From assembly GCA_029248745.1 (NCBI GenBank), contig JAQWIT010000003.1:62001-126000 (forward strand): a stretch of DNA of 64,000 bases, read 5' to 3'. Of the stretch, positions 19,140 to 29,198 are shown piece after piece. The position numbers were made by a program, and so were the translations under genes. Position 1 is the first letter of the stretch, and every line of letters begins with the position of its first letter. This DNA comes from Gammaproteobacteria bacterium (GTDB taxonomy: Bacteria; Pseudomonadota; Gammaproteobacteria; Nitrosococcales; Methylophagaceae). Under the pieces are notes generated by a model. The model worked only from the letters and a program-made list of their open reading frames with translations. It did not search any database and was not told where the DNA came from.

Positions 19140-19874
19140 ATGGAAAAAAACACACCGACACGAAATCCTAAATGGTCGCGAGACGAGCTTATACTGGCGT
19201 TGGACTTCTACTTAGATCATCGTCCTTCTCTTCCTGATAAAAACACTTCTCAACTCCAAGAAGTGAGTAAAACTCTCAACAAATTAATGAATAAACTCGG
19301 TCATACAGGTAATAACAAGTATAGAAATCCAAATGGTGTTTATATGAAACTTATGAACTTCTTGCCATTTGACTCGACTTATTAGGGAAAAGGACTATCA
19401 CGAGGTGGTAAGGGCGATAAGGAAGTTTGGGATTCATATGCGGATAAACCAGATTTATTAAAAAGCATAGCAAATAATATTAAAGCTAACATTTCCTCAG
19501 ATGTTGGACCCGCCTCGTATGACTATGATGATCTTGATGAAGACGAAGCAAAAGAAGGAAGACTCCTTACTGTTGTTCATAAAAGGCGTGAAAGAAACAA
19601 AAAGATTACCCAGAAGAAAAAAGAAACCGTGCTAAAACGATTTGGCACACTTGCATGTGAAGTATGTAATTTTGATTTCAGTAAAGTGTATGGAGAACGT
19701 GGAAAAGATTATATCGAATGTCATCACACTATCCCTGTTCATCGAATGAAAGAGGGCGATAAGACTAAGTTGTCTGATTTAGCATTAGTTTGTTCAAATT
19801 GTCACAGGATGATTCACAGAAAACGTCAGTGGTTAAATATTGATGAATTACGTTCAATAATTCAAGATCAGTAA
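19140..19874 (+). pseudogene. HNH endonuclease gene with one in-frame stop
   Basis: Starting at ATG 19140, the frame reads an N-terminal part (NPKWSRDELILALDFYLDHR) up to TAG at 19383-19385, then continues in the same frame: GKGLSRGGKGDKEVW, and the HNH domain CEVCNFDF, IECHHTIPVHRM, LALVCSNCHRMIHRK. Two CxxC pairs and HH fit McrA-like HNH nucleases. Only one codon breaks it, so this is a recent nonsense mutation, readthrough, or a sequencing error. A GTG at 19629 could restart the HNH domain alone. Confidence 0.8.
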
Positions 19875-19876
19875 TA

Positions 19877-20281
19877 ATGGAGCGAAGTACCTCAAAAGAC
19901 AATGCTAAATCAGCTTGCTTGTTTTGTAACATACCTACAGAACGAATTATTGAAGAGAATGAACTAGCATATGTTATTGAAGATAATTTCCCTGTAACTG
20001 AAAAACACACCCTCGTCATTCCTAAAAGACATGTTTCCTCTTATTTTGAACTCACAGAAGAAGAAGTTATTGCTTGTGATTCTCTTCTTGAAAAAAACAA
20101 AGATAGAATACTGATAACAGACTCATCAATCAGCGGATTTAACATCGGAATCAATATAGGTGAAGATGCTGGTCAGACAATATTTCACTGCCATATCCAC
20201 TTGATACCACGAAGGAAAGGAGATGTTATTAACCCCAAAGGTGGCGTCCGTGGTGTTATCCCTTCTAAACAATCATATTAG
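19877..20281 (+). CDS. HIT-family nucleotide hydrolase/transferase
   Basis: 134 residues. CLFC near the N-terminus is a HIT-type metal-site start; TEKHTLVIPKRHV and the active-site triad HCHIHLIPR (near 111-119) define the family, which cleaves nucleoside phosphoramidates or dinucleoside polyphosphates. It begins 2 bp after the HNH gene, so the two are expected to be co-transcribed. The substrate is unknown. Confidence 0.88.
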   Translation: MERSTSKDNAKSACLFCNIPTERIIEENELAYVIEDNFPVTEKHTLVIPKRHVSSYFELTEEEVIACDSLLEKNKDRILITDSSISGFNIGINIGEDAGQTIFHCHIHLIPRRKGDVINPKGGVRGVIPSKQSY

Positions 20282-20604
20282 GATTTTCTCTAACACACTA
20301 CTGCTTTTGGGCTAAACAATACGAGTTTCTTGTTTAGAGTTTTAGCTAGCAGAAAACAGAAGTTTCTATATTTCACCTCTTATGTGTCTGAGCAGATACT
20401 AATAATAATTAATCTATAAAAATAGCCCCCCCGCCCCTTTATTTCTTAGCCAATTAAATAAATCCTGTCACACGTCAGTCACACTTGGAATGGAATATGC
20501 GTCAGATATCGCATATAATCATCGCTCATACGATTATGTTTTTTAGTTGTTAAGTTGTTATGTGGCATGGTGCTTCAGCAGAAATTGTTAAGATAATTAA
20601 CAGT
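20282..20604 (+). other. Right end of the element, no gene seen
   Basis: About 320 bp between the HIT gene and the right repeat. Apart from the GTCACA pair at 20467-20483 and a C run near 20427, I see no coding or structural signal. Confidence 0.6.
20467..20483 (+). repeat. Right GTCACA-N5-GTCACA direct repeat, possible Int arm site
   Basis: GTCACA at 20467-20472 and 20478-20483, same orientation and period as the left copy; the context CCTGTCACAC is also shared. Lies about 120 bp inside the right repeat. Role as an integrase arm site is inferred. Confidence 0.6.
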
Positions 20605-20676
20605 GCTCATTTGGATAGAGCATCGGCCTTCTAAGCCGAGGGTAACAGGTTCGAGTCCTGTCGGGCGCGCCATTTC
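20605..20676 (+). repeat. attR: right 72-bp repeat, orphan 3' part of tRNA-Arg
   Basis: Same sequence as 14715-14786 except G at 20655 and C at 20668. Upstream of 20605 the tRNA 5' part is absent (AATTAACAGT instead of the acceptor/D-arm start), so this copy cannot be a functional tRNA. Its C at 20668 would restore a G-C first acceptor pair. Confidence 0.92.
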
Positions 20677-20883
20677 TTAAGTCTTTAAAATAGTAGCCGC
20701 AACTATCTACTTTCGTCATCTTCTATTTTTTCTACGCCAAGTGCCTCTGGTGTATTCCGCTATTTTTCATACACAGCCTATGTAAGAAAGTATTCCTCTA
20801 TTTTTGTGTGATATGTGTATTTTTAATATGTAAATGAAGACATGTTTTTAACCTTGCTATATTGGCATTATCATTGACAGTAG

Positions 20884-20923
20884 CAGTGCTTTATATGAAA
20901 TTGACGGTTAAGCGAAACAGGGG
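20884..20923 (+). promoter_or_regulatory. JUMPstart-like sequence
   Basis: CAGTGCT (20884-20890), GTTAAGC (20907-20913) and CAGGGG (20918-20923) occur in the same order as in the JUMPstart element found before many O-antigen and capsule operons, but with larger gaps, and the ops core GGCGGTAG is absent. If real, it would recruit RfaH-type antitermination. Weak evidence. Confidence 0.3.
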
Positions 20924-20979
20924 AACTGAATTTAAAAGATATTTATGAGATATTAGGATAACAATACTTCGAGTATGAT

Positions 20980-21009
20980 TTGACATTTCTCAACATTTTT
21001 TTGGATAAA
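20980..21009 (+). promoter_or_regulatory. Candidate promoter upstream of the dehydratase gene
   Basis: TTGACA at 20980-20985 and GATAAA at 21004-21009, 18 bp apart. It would give a leader of about 130 nt before the TTG start at 21148. Confidence 0.45.
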
Positions 21010-21147
21010 CTTATTATTGAGCAGAAAGTTCATAGCTTTTTGATGTAGCGTTAGTCTTTTTAAAGGGGCTATAAGCATCCTGATTTTAGTAAAATTTATC
21101 ATTCATATGTGATTGGATAATTAACTTAAAAAGGTTTTAATTTTATT

Positions 21148-23109
21148 TTGGTACAAGATACGAATCTTCATTCCATTTCTAAATGGTTCTTAAGTCAATC
21201 ACGTTCTTCTAAGAGAGTGATAACGCTAATAGTCGATGTTTTTGCTGTAGTGGTATCTTTATGGATAGCATTCTCATTACGCTATAGTGAGCTTTATATA
21301 CCGCCTCAACAACAGTTGTGGGTTTTCGTGCTTTCACCTCTTTTAGCTATTCCAGTATTCATACGTTTAGGGCTTTACCGAGCCATAGTGCGATATATAG
21401 GTGTAGATGCACTTTTTACTATCTTCAAGGCCGTTGCGTTATACACATTATTGCTGGGAACTGCGGTCTTGCTTGCGGGTTCATTCGCGGGAGTAGTACC
21501 AAGAACAGTGTATGGGATTAATGCACTTATTTTACTACTATTCACTGGTGGCAGTCGTTTGATAGCGAGATGGTGGTTTTCTGACTTGTTTGATAGGAAA
21601 GAGTTTGCATCTCAACAAGCACTACCCAATGTTCTTATTTTTGGTGCCAGCTCTTCTGGAATTCAGTTAGCAGAAGCATTAAATCGCTCACGACAACAAA
21701 AACCGGTAGCCTTTATAGATGATGCTAAACAATTACATAATCAAATAATTAATAATTTAGTAGTTTATCCGACGGAAAAGTTGGCTTATTTGATTGAAAA
21801 ATATGGAGTTAGAGAAGTATTAATTGCTATTCCAAATGCATCCCGTCAAAGACGTAATGAGATAATCCGCTTGTTAGAGGAATACCCTGTTCATGTGCGA
21901 ACTTTGCCCGATTTAAGCGATTTAGCGGAAGGAAAAGTGACGGTATCCGATATACGTGAAGTCGATATAGCTGATCTTTTAGGGCGTGAACCAGTAGATC
22001 CTATTCCTAAGTTATTACATGCGAACATTACGGATAAAGTGGTGATGGTAACAGGGGCGGGAGGTTCAATTGGTTCTGAATTATGTCGACAGATAGTGCG
22101 GCTTTCACCAAAACAATTGATCTTGTTTGAATTGAATGAATTCAACTTATATGCAATCGATAAAGAGTTAAAGAATGACAATCCAGAGGTGAAAGCTGTC
22201 GCTTTATTAGGTTCGGTTCAAGATAAGCAGCGTCTGCAAGTAATCTTTGAGCAATTTGATGTTGAGACGATATATCATGCTGCTGCATACAAACATGTAC
22301 CGCTGGTAGAGCAAAACATTGCAGAAGGCATAAGAAATAATGTGTTTGGAACCCTCAGTTGTGCATTGGCTGCCATCGAAGCGAAAGTGAATACATTCGT
22401 GTTAATTTCAACAGATAAAGCGGTAAGACCAACCAATACTATGGGGGCGAGTAAACGCTTAGCCGAATTAACATTGCAAGCATTGAGCGAATCGAAAAAT
22501 TTTGACAATATTACACGATTCACAATGGTACGATTTGGCAATGTATTAGGTTCTTCTGGTTCTGTCGTACCTCTTTTCCGAGAGCAAATTGCTAACGGTG
22601 GTCCGGTCAGAGTCACAGACGAAAGGGTTATTCGTTATTTTATGACAATACCTGAAGCCGCTGAATTAGTAATACAGGCAGGTGCGATGGGAGAAGGCGG
22701 AGAAGTATTTGTCTTGGACATGGGCGAACCGGTCAAAATAGTTGATCTGGCAAAACGCATGATTCACCTAAGTGGCTATATTGAAAAGGATAAAGAGCAC
22801 CCGGATGGTGATATTGAGATTGTGTATACAGGGTTAAGGCCTGGAGAAAAATTGTACGAAGAGTTACTGATTGGTGACAATGTGATAGACACTGGACACA
22901 GTATGATTATGCGGGCGTCAGAAAAATTTATTCCTTGGTCTGAACTCAAAGAAATATTATCCCAATTACAACAAGTTAATGAAGCAAATGAAACAGAACA
23001 AATTCGAACTATCCTGCTGGAATATGTGGATGGGTTTAAGCCACAATGTGATAATCAAGATTGGTTAAAGCCTATTTCAGTTACTCAAAACAGTTTTAAT
23101 CTAGATTAA
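21148..23109 (+). CDS. WbpM/PglF-type UDP-GlcNAc 4,6-dehydratase
   Basis: 653 residues from a TTG start. The first ~150 residues hold four membrane segments, a CoA-binding-like domain follows (VLIFGASSSGIQLA near 172), then an SDR domain from ~290 with TGAGGSIGSELC, and LISTDKAVRPTNTMGASKR (Lys active-site region; the usual YxxxK Tyr is replaced by Met, as in the WbpM class). It makes UDP-4-keto-6-deoxy-GlcNAc for QuiNAc/FucNAc-type sugars. First gene of the locus. Confidence 0.93.
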   Translation: MVQDTNLHSISKWFLSQSRSSKRVITLIVDVFAVVVSLWIAFSLRYSELYIPPQQQLWVFVLSPLLAIPVFIRLGLYRAIVRYIGVDALFTIFKAVALYTLLLGTAVLLAGSFAGVVPRTVYGINALILLLFTGGSRLIARWWFSDLFDRKEFASQQALPNVLIFGASSSGIQLAEALNRSRQQKPVAFIDDAKQLHNQIINNLVVYPTEKLAYLIEKYGVREVLIAIPNASRQRRNEIIRLLEEYPVHVRTLPDLSDLAEGKVTVSDIREVDIADLLGREPVDPIPKLLHANITDKVVMVTGAGGSIGSELCRQIVRLSPKQLILFELNEFNLYAIDKELKNDNPEVKAVALLGSVQDKQRLQVIFEQFDVETIYHAAAYKHVPLVEQNIAEGIRNNVFGTLSCALAAIEAKVNTFVLISTDKAVRPTNTMGASKRLAELTLQALSESKNFDNITRFTMVRFGNVLGSSGSVVPLFREQIANGGPVRVTDERVIRYFMTIPEAAELVIQAGAMGEGGEVFVLDMGEPVKIVDLAKRMIHLSGYIEKDKEHPDGDIEIVYTGLRPGEKLYEELLIGDNVIDTGHSMIMRASEKFIPWSELKEILSQLQQVNEANETEQIRTILLEYVDGFKPQCDNQDWLKPISVTQNSFNLD

Positions 23110-23295
23110 TAATAAAGCTCGAATGTCCCATTATCTGTTTGTTTCATGCCAGTTAGAAAGTAGATGTGAGCTAACTCAGTCAGTTATTGGAAAAAGCTTA
23201 GAAATAAATAGGGTTCATTGACTTGTTAAGAGTGTAATAATTTGACATGTACTTAGGGTATAATTTTATTTTTGTTTTTAATGGATTAGCAGAGC

Positions 23296-25146
23296 ATGTG
23301 CGGAATTGTCGGTGGAATCGCTGAGAGAAGCGTGACCCCAATCTTATTAGAGGGACTTAGAAGGTTAGAGTATCGAGGATATGATTCTTCCGGTATTGCA
23401 TTATTGGATGTAAATAATGTGATCCAACGTGTGCGTGCGTTAGGAAAAATAAAGCAGCTTGAAAATAAGATCGAACAAGCCCCAACGCCTTTTGTTGGCA
23501 ATATAGGTATTGCCCATACTAGATGGGCGACGCATGGTATACCTTCTGAAAATAATGCCCACCCCCATATTTGCAATAATAAAATCGCTGTTGTTCACAA
23601 TGGTATTATTGAGAACTACCAAGCCTTAAAGCGAGCCCAACTAACTGCTGGTTATCGATTCACTTCCGAAACAGATACTGAAGTTATTGCTCATGCTATT
23701 CATCAGCAGTTAGAAACAACAGATGATTTGTTACAGGCGGTTACTCAAACATTAAGTGAATTTGAGGGTGCTTATGCATTAGGTGTTATTGCTTTGAACG
23801 ATCCAGATACATTGATTGCGTCTAAAAAAGGGAGTCCGCTAGTAATTGGGGTAGGGATAGGAGAATGTTTTATTGCATCGGATATTTCTGCGTTATTACC
23901 AGTTACCCAACACTTTATCTTTTTAGAGGAAGGCGATATCGCCAAACTGACCCGTCAATCAATCGAAATTTATGATCTGAATGGACATAGAGTAGAACGT
24001 CCTGTCAAAGTTTCGAGCCTAAGTGTTACAGCTGTAGAATTAGGCGAACATCGTCATTACATGCACAAAGAAATCTTTGAGCAACCTCAAGCAGTTATAG
24101 ATACATTAGAGGGGCGTATCACACAAGATAAAGTGCTGGTCTCAACTTTTGGGCCACAAGCTGAAGCCATTTTTAAAGACATAGAGCAACTTCATATTAT
24201 TGCCTGTGGAACAAGTTATCATGCAGGTTTAGTGGCAAAGTATTGGGTGGAAGATATTATTAGTTTACCCTGCCAAGTAGAGGTGGCTAGCGAGTTTAGA
24301 TACCGAAATCCTGTTATTAAAAACAACACATTATTTGTTACGATTAGCCAATCAGGCGAAACTGCAGATACTCTGGCGGCATTACAGAAAATTAAAAAGC
24401 GTGAATTGAAAAATATTCCAACTTTAACGATTTGTAATGTGGCTGAGAGTAGTTTAACTCGCGAATCTGATCTTAGTTATTTGACTCATGCCGGTCCTGA
24501 AATTGGGGTGGCATCGACTAAAGCATTCACCACGCAATTAGTGGCATTAGCTTTGTTGATTAGTAGCATAGGTAAAGTTAAACGAACACTCAATGCAAAG
24601 CGTGAAGCTAAAATTGTTAGTGGATTACAAAAACTTCCGAACCTAATAGCGAGTGCGTTGACTCATGAAAAAGAAATAGAAGCCATTGCTCAACTGTTTG
24701 CCGACAAACAACATGCCTTATTTTTAGGGCGAGGTACAATGTACCCCATCGCAATGGAAGGTGCACTTAAGCTAAAAGAAATTAGTTATATTCATGCCGA
24801 AGCCTACCCAGCCGGAGAGTTAAAACATGGTCCTTTGGCACTGATTGATGAAAATATGCCCGCTGTTGCCATTGCACCACTTGATGATTTGTTAGATAAG
24901 TTGAAATCAAACTTGCAAGAAGTTAAAGCTCGAGGTGGTCAGATGATAGTCTTTGAGGATGAGAAATCTGACATTAGTTCGGAAGCAGGTTTTAGAGTTA
25001 TCAAAGCAACGACTAATGTTGGTAGAATAACAGCACCGATAACTTATAATATCTTGTTGCAGCTACTTAGTTACCATGTGGCTTTGATAAAAGGTACAGA
25101 CGTTGATCAACCGAGAAATTTGGCTAAATCGGTGACGGTTGAATAA
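23296..25146 (+). CDS. glmS: Glutamine--fructose-6-phosphate aminotransferase
   Basis: 616 residues. Cys2 after the initiator Met (MCGIVGG) is the glutaminase nucleophile; GYDSSGIAL and HTRWATHG follow. Two SIS domains (about 290-420 and 460-600) include [23 protein letters not shown] and the C-terminal KSVTVE. It makes GlcN-6-P, the first step to UDP-GlcNAc. Its place inside a polysaccharide locus, away from glmU, ties precursor supply to O-unit synthesis. Confidence 0.97.
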   Translation: MCGIVGGIAERSVTPILLEGLRRLEYRGYDSSGIALLDVNNVIQRVRALGKIKQLENKIEQAPTPFVGNIGIAHTRWATHGIPSENNAHPHICNNKIAVVHNGIIENYQALKRAQLTAGYRFTSETDTEVIAHAIHQQLETTDDLLQAVTQTLSEFEGAYALGVIALNDPDTLIASKKGSPLVIGVGIGECFIASDISALLPVTQHFIFLEEGDIAKLTRQSIEIYDLNGHRVERPVKVSSLSVTAVELGEHRHYMHKEIFEQPQAVIDTLEGRITQDKVLVSTFGPQAEAIFKDIEQLHIIACGTSYHAGLVAKYWVEDIISLPCQVEVASEFRYRNPVIKNNTLFVTISQSGETADTLAALQKIKKRELKNIPTLTICNVAESSLTRESDLSYLTHAGPEIGVASTKAFTTQLVALALLISSIGKVKRTLNAKREAKIVSGLQKLPNLIASALTHEKEIEAIAQLFADKQHALFLGRGTMYPIAMEGALKLKEISYIHAEAYPAGELKHGPLALIDENMPAVAIAPLDDLLDKLKSNLQEVKARGGQMIVFEDEKSDISSEAGFRVIKATTNVGRITAPITYNILLQLLSYHVALIKGTDVDQPRNLAKSVTVE

Positions 25147-25174
25147 AACTCAAAAGCTATCAAAAAGCATATTG

Positions 25175-26248
25175 ATGAAATCTAAAAAAATTCTAGTCAC
25201 TGGTGGTGCAGGCTTTATCGGTTCAGCAGTGGTGAGGCACCTCATCAACGATACCAACGATCAGGTCATCAACGTTGACAAGCTCACCTATGCAGGCAAT
25301 TTAGAATCGCTCACCCCTGTCAGTGATAACCCTCGATACACTTTTGAAGAAGTCGACATCTGCGATGCAAAAGAAATCAAACGGTTATTTAAACAGCATC
25401 AACCGGACATCATCATGCACCTAGCCGCGGAATCCCATGTTGACCGTAGCATTGATGGCCCAGGAGATTTCATTCAGACTAATATTCTTGGCACCTATAA
25501 TTTACTGGAACAGGCAAGAGATTATTGGACTAATCTACAACCAGAAAAAAAAACAGGCTTTCGCTTTCACCACATTTCTACTGATGAGGTGTATGGAGAT
25601 CTAGAAGGCACTGATGATTTGTTTACTGAAACTACGCCTTATGCACCTAGCTCTCCCTATTCAGCCTCCAAAGCCAGTTCAGACCACATAGTTCGCGCAT
25701 GGAATAGAACCTTTAAGCTACCAACCATCATCACGAACTGTTCAAACAACTATGGTCCCTATCATTTTCCAGAGAAATTGATTCCATTAGTTATTCTTAA
25801 TGCATTGGCGGGTAAACCGTTACCCGTATACGGCAAAGGTAATCAAATAAGAGACTGGCTGTATGTCGAAGATCACGCACGAGCCCTTGTGCTGGTGGCT
25901 ATTTGCGGAAAAATCGGCGAAACCTACAATATCGGTGGACGTAATGAAAAGCAAAACATAGATGTCGTCAACACCATTTGTGAGTTACTCGAAGAACTAG
26001 CCCCGAACAAACCGAAAGGAATCAATAATTACAAAGATCTGATTACCTTTGTAATGGATAGAGCAGGCCATGATATGCGTTATGCTATTGATGCCAGTAA
26101 AATTCAAAAAGAACTTGGCTGGACACCACAAGAAACCTTTGAAAGCGGTATCGGAAAAACCGTTCAGTGGTACTTAGATAATCAAGAGTGGTGTAAGCAT
26201 ATACAAGATGGTAGTTATCAGCGAGAAAGGTTAGTAAATTATTCATGA
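25175..26248 (+). CDS. rfbB: dTDP-glucose 4,6-dehydratase
   Basis: 357 residues from the ATG at 25175 ([20 protein letters not shown]). Motifs: Rossmann GGAGFIG near 9, [12 protein letters not shown] near 82, [13 protein letters not shown] near 135 and [10 protein letters not shown] near 165. It turns dTDP-glucose into dTDP-4-keto-6-deoxyglucose. An upstream TTG at 25139 overlaps glmS and is unlikely. The stop overlaps the next ATG. Confidence 0.95.
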   Translation: MKSKKILVTGGAGFIGSAVVRHLINDTNDQVINVDKLTYAGNLESLTPVSDNPRYTFEEVDICDAKEIKRLFKQHQPDIIMHLAAESHVDRSIDGPGDFIQTNILGTYNLLEQARDYWTNLQPEKKTGFRFHHISTDEVYGDLEGTDDLFTETTPYAPSSPYSASKASSDHIVRAWNRTFKLPTIITNCSNNYGPYHFPEKLIPLVILNALAGKPLPVYGKGNQIRDWLYVEDHARALVLVAICGKIGETYNIGGRNEKQNIDVVNTICELLEELAPNKPKGINNYKDLITFVMDRAGHDMRYAIDASKIQKELGWTPQETFESGIGKTVQWYLDNQEWCKHIQDGSYQRERLVNYS

Positions 26249-27126
26249 AAGGTATTATTCTAGCTGGCGGTTCTGGCACACGTTTGTACCCTATTACCAA
26301 AGGCATATCTAAACAGTTGCTGCCAATTTACGACAAGCCGATGATCTACTATCCGCTATCAGTGCTGATGTTAGCTGGCATTCGTGAAATACTGGTCATA
26401 TCGACACCAGAAGACCTACCTAACTTCCAACAACTATTAGGTAACGGGAGCCGGTTTGGTATAAAGCTTAGCTATGCTGAACAAGCTAACCCCGATGGCC
26501 TCGCCCAAGCCTTTATTATTGGTGAACAATTTATCGGTAACGACAGCGTTTGTCTGGTGTTGGGCGACAACATCTTTTATGGACAAGGTTTTACCCCTAA
26601 ATTGCGTGAAGTAGTGAAACGCACAGAGGCAGGACAAAGTGCTACAGTATTTGGCTATCAAGTTAAAGACCCAGAGCGCTTTGGTGTCGTTGAATTTGAC
26701 GAAAATATGCACGCCATCTCCATTGAAGAAAAGCCTAAAAAACCAAAGTCGCATTTTGCAGTAACAGGTCTGTATGTTTACGACAACGATGTCATAAATA
26801 TTGCCAAACAAGTCAAACCTTCGCATCGTGGCGAGTTGGAAATTACCAGTGTCAATCAAGCTTACCTAGAACGTGGAGTTCTAAATGTCCAATTATTAGG
26901 TCGAGGCTTTGCCTGGCTCGACACGGGAACTTATGAAAGCCTGCTCGAAGCAGCCCAGTTTGTCGAAACCATTGAAAAACGGCAAGGTTATAAAATCGCC
27001 TGTCTAGAAGAAATCGCTTTTAATAGCGGTTGGCTTACAAAAGCGCAATTAAAAGAACAGGGTGAACAACTTAGTAAAAATAGTTATGGGCTGTATCTTT
27101 TACAACTAGTAGAAGAGAGGGCATGA
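26245..27126 (+). CDS. rfbA: Glucose-1-phosphate thymidylyltransferase
   Basis: 293 residues. [43 protein letters not shown] and GFAWLDTGT are hallmark RmlA motifs. It makes dTDP-glucose. rmlC and rmlD do not follow, so the product is not dTDP-rhamnose; the next three genes show a 3-amino sugar instead. Confidence 0.96.
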   Translation: MKGIILAGGSGTRLYPITKGISKQLLPIYDKPMIYYPLSVLMLAGIREILVISTPEDLPNFQQLLGNGSRFGIKLSYAEQANPDGLAQAFIIGEQFIGNDSVCLVLGDNIFYGQGFTPKLREVVKRTEAGQSATVFGYQVKDPERFGVVEFDENMHAISIEEKPKKPKSHFAVTGLYVYDNDVINIAKQVKPSHRGELEITSVNQAYLERGVLNVQLLGRGFAWLDTGTYESLLEAAQFVETIEKRQGYKIACLEEIAFNSGWLTKAQLKEQGEQLSKNSYGLYLLQLVEERA

Positions 27127-27524
27127 GTTTGGTGAAAATAATTGAATTCCCACCACTAGGTGATGAACGAGGATTATTGGTTGCCTTGGAGGTCAACAAA
27201 ACCATTCCTTTCGACATTAAGCGGGTTTATTATCTTTTTGGCACTAAAGAAGGTGTCAGCCGAGGTTTTCACGCCCATAAAGCCCTGAAGCAAGTTGCGG
27301 TCTGCATTACTGGAAAATGTCGTATATTGCTGGATACTGGTAAAGAAAAAGCCGAAGTATGGCTGGACTCGTCAAATAGGGGTATAACTATCGATTCAAT
27401 GGTTTGGCACGAGATGCACGACTTCAGTCCTGACTGCGTGCTATTGGTACTTGCCAGTGAGCATTATGACGAGACCGATTATATTCGTGATTATGATGAT
27501 TTTATCCAAGAGGTAAACGGATGA
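27123..27524 (+). CDS. FdtA/QdtA-type sugar 3,4-ketoisomerase
   Basis: 133-residue cupin. [19 protein letters not shown], with the His pair of [16 protein letters not shown], is the active-site strand of FdtA/WxcM-like enzymes. It moves the keto group of dTDP-4-keto-6-deoxyglucose to C3. Sequence alone does not tell the galacto (FdtA) from the gluco (QdtA) product. ATGA overlap with rfbA. Confidence 0.87.
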   Translation: MSLVKIIEFPPLGDERGLLVALEVNKTIPFDIKRVYYLFGTKEGVSRGFHAHKALKQVAVCITGKCRILLDTGKEKAEVWLDSSNRGITIDSMVWHEMHDFSPDCVLLVLASEHYDETDYIRDYDDFIQEVNG

Positions 27525-28075
27525 GTTTTATCCATTCATTGGCAGATGTGCAATCTACTCAAATTGGAAAGGGCACAACCATCTGGCAATTCAGTGTTGT
27601 GCTTACTGGAGCGAAGATTGGCAAAAACTGCAATATTAACGCGCTAACACTAATAGAAAATGATGTGGTGATTGGCAATAATGTCACTATTAAATCAGGT
27701 GTTCAGGTTTGGGATGGCTTACGCATTGAGGATAATGTATTTGTAGGGCCTAATGTCACCTTTACTAATGACTTTACCCCGCGATCCAAACAACGCCCAT
27801 TGGCATTTTTAACAACTACCATCGCACAGAATGCGTCAATTGGTGCGAATGCAACTATTATCTGCGGCATTAAGATCGGTCTGTATGCCATGATTGGAGC
27901 TGGTGCAGTTGTGACAAAAGACGTGCCAAATTATGCACTCGTTTACGGTAATCCCGCAAAACAACAGGGTTGGATATGTGAATGTGGAGTGAAGTTGCAG
28001 AAGTTCATTTGTCCAAGCTGTGAGACTAATTATCAAATGGTTGATAAAAAACTTAAGAAAAAGTTGGTAAAGTGA
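27521..28075 (+). CDS. FdtC/QdtC-like sugar N-acetyltransferase (left-handed beta-helix)
   Basis: 184 residues. Hexapeptide repeats run from about 12 to 145 ([52 protein letters not shown]). An unusual C-terminal tail has CECG and CPSC, possibly a small zinc ribbon. With its neighbours it should acetylate dTDP-3-amino-3,6-dideoxyhexose. Overlaps both neighbours by 4 and 4 bp. Confidence 0.85.
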   Translation: MSFIHSLADVQSTQIGKGTTIWQFSVVLTGAKIGKNCNINALTLIENDVVIGNNVTIKSGVQVWDGLRIEDNVFVGPNVTFTNDFTPRSKQRPLAFLTTTIAQNASIGANATIICGIKIGLYAMIGAGAVVTKDVPNYALVYGNPAKQQGWICECGVKLQKFICPSCETNYQMVDKKLKKKLVK

Positions 28076-29193
28076 TCCCATTTTTAGATTTAAAAGGTAT
28101 AAATGCCCAATACCGAGAGCAACTTATCAAAGCTGCAATTGATGTAATTGACTCTGGTTGGTACATACAAGGAGAACAAGTTAAGGCTTTTGAAGAAGAG
28201 TTTGCCAATTACTGTGGCACTAAACATGCTATTGGCGTGGCGAATGGATTAGATGCCTTGATTCTGATTTTTAGGGCTTATAAAGAGTTAGGAAAATTGA
28301 AAATGGGTGATGAAGTTATTGTTCCAGCAAATACTTATATTGCCTCTATTTTAGCTGTTACTGAGAATGGCTTAAAAGCTGTACTGGTTGAGCCTGACGA
28401 AAGTAGCTTTAATCTCTCGCTAGAAGCAGTGAAAAATGCCATCAGCCCAAATACAAAAGCCATTTTAGCCGTCCATTTATACGGTCAACTAGCCGATATG
28501 CCTACAATTAACGCCATTGCAAAAACTCATAGTCTATTAGTGATTGAAGATTCCGCACAGGCACACGGCGTAAGTCTAGATGGGAAAAAATCAGGTAACT
28601 GGGGCGATGCCGCTGGTTTTAGTTTTTACCCAGGTAAAAACCTCGGCGCACTGGGCGATGCCGGTGCCGTCACTACCAATGATGATGAATTAGCTCAAAC
28701 GATTCGATCACTTGGCAATTATGGCAGTCATAAAAAGTATGAAAATCTCTACCAAGGTGTCAACAGTCGTTTAGATGAACTGCAAGCCGCCCTATTACGA
28801 GTGAAGATCAAGCATTTAGATGTTGATACCTCGCGCCGCAAAAACATAGCACTCGCCTATGTCAAGGGCATCCAAAACCCCGCAATTCAACAGCCCATTG
28901 CGGCTGAAAGTACTTTGGAAACACTGGAAATACACGTATTTCATTTATATGTAATTCGCACTGAACAACGCGAAGCCCTGCAGGCGTACTTGAGTGCCGC
29001 AGGCGTGCAAACCTTGATCCATTACCCCATACCACCGCACCAGCAACAAGCCTATGCTCGATGGAATAGTGAGTGCTACCCACTCACCGAAGCCATTCAC
29101 CAACAAGTACTTAGCTTACCTATCAGCCCAGTTATGAGTGATGAAGAGGTGAATGTAGTGATTGAAGCCTGTAACGCTTTTCAAGCTGACTGA
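28072..29193 (+). CDS. FdtB-like PLP-dependent sugar 3-aminotransferase
   Basis: 373 residues from GTG at 28072 ([14 protein letters not shown]). DegT/DnrJ family: GVANGLDAL near 57, EDSAQAHGV near 162, and [18 protein letters not shown] near 183 with the PLP Lys. It adds the 3-amino group to the keto sugar. Overlaps the acetyltransferase stop as GTGA. Confidence 0.9.
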   Translation: MIPFLDLKGINAQYREQLIKAAIDVIDSGWYIQGEQVKAFEEEFANYCGTKHAIGVANGLDALILIFRAYKELGKLKMGDEVIVPANTYIASILAVTENGLKAVLVEPDESSFNLSLEAVKNAISPNTKAILAVHLYGQLADMPTINAIAKTHSLLVIEDSAQAHGVSLDGKKSGNWGDAAGFSFYPGKNLGALGDAGAVTTNDDELAQTIRSLGNYGSHKKYENLYQGVNSRLDELQAALLRVKIKHLDVDTSRRKNIALAYVKGIQNPAIQQPIAAESTLETLEIHVFHLYVIRTEQREALQAYLSAAGVQTLIHYPIPPHQQQAYARWNSECYPLTEAIHQQVLSLPISPVMSDEEVNVVIEACNAFQAD

Positions 29194-29198
29194 TACGC

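Larger units (their letters stand above)
14715..20676 (+). mobile_element. Integrative element in tRNA-Arg(UCU)
   Basis: About 5.9 kb flanked by a 72-bp direct repeat made of the 3' part of tRNA-Arg. An integrase gene starts about 40 bp inside the left repeat, reading away from the tRNA, the usual layout of tRNA-targeted integrative elements. Cargo: small ORF, inverse-autotransporter barrel, secreted Cys-rich protein, broken Sel1 gene, SNase-like nuclease, interrupted HNH gene and HIT protein. No replication, capsid or conjugation gene is recognised, so it is either a minimal genomic island or a remnant. Confidence 0.9.
20677..21147 (+). other. Long leader region ahead of the polysaccharide locus
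   Basis: 470 bp without a gene. It holds a JUMPstart-like stretch (20884-20923) and a plausible promoter (20980-21009). Several T-rich runs are present but no clean terminator. Confidence 0.6.

Noticed and set aside
20605-20676. Second tRNA-Arg gene
   Set aside because: The 5' third of the tRNA is missing; it is the far attachment-site copy.
23242-23264. TTGACA and TATAAT upstream of glmS
   Set aside because: The two boxes are only 11 bp apart, too close for a sigma-70 promoter; only the -10 box might be real.
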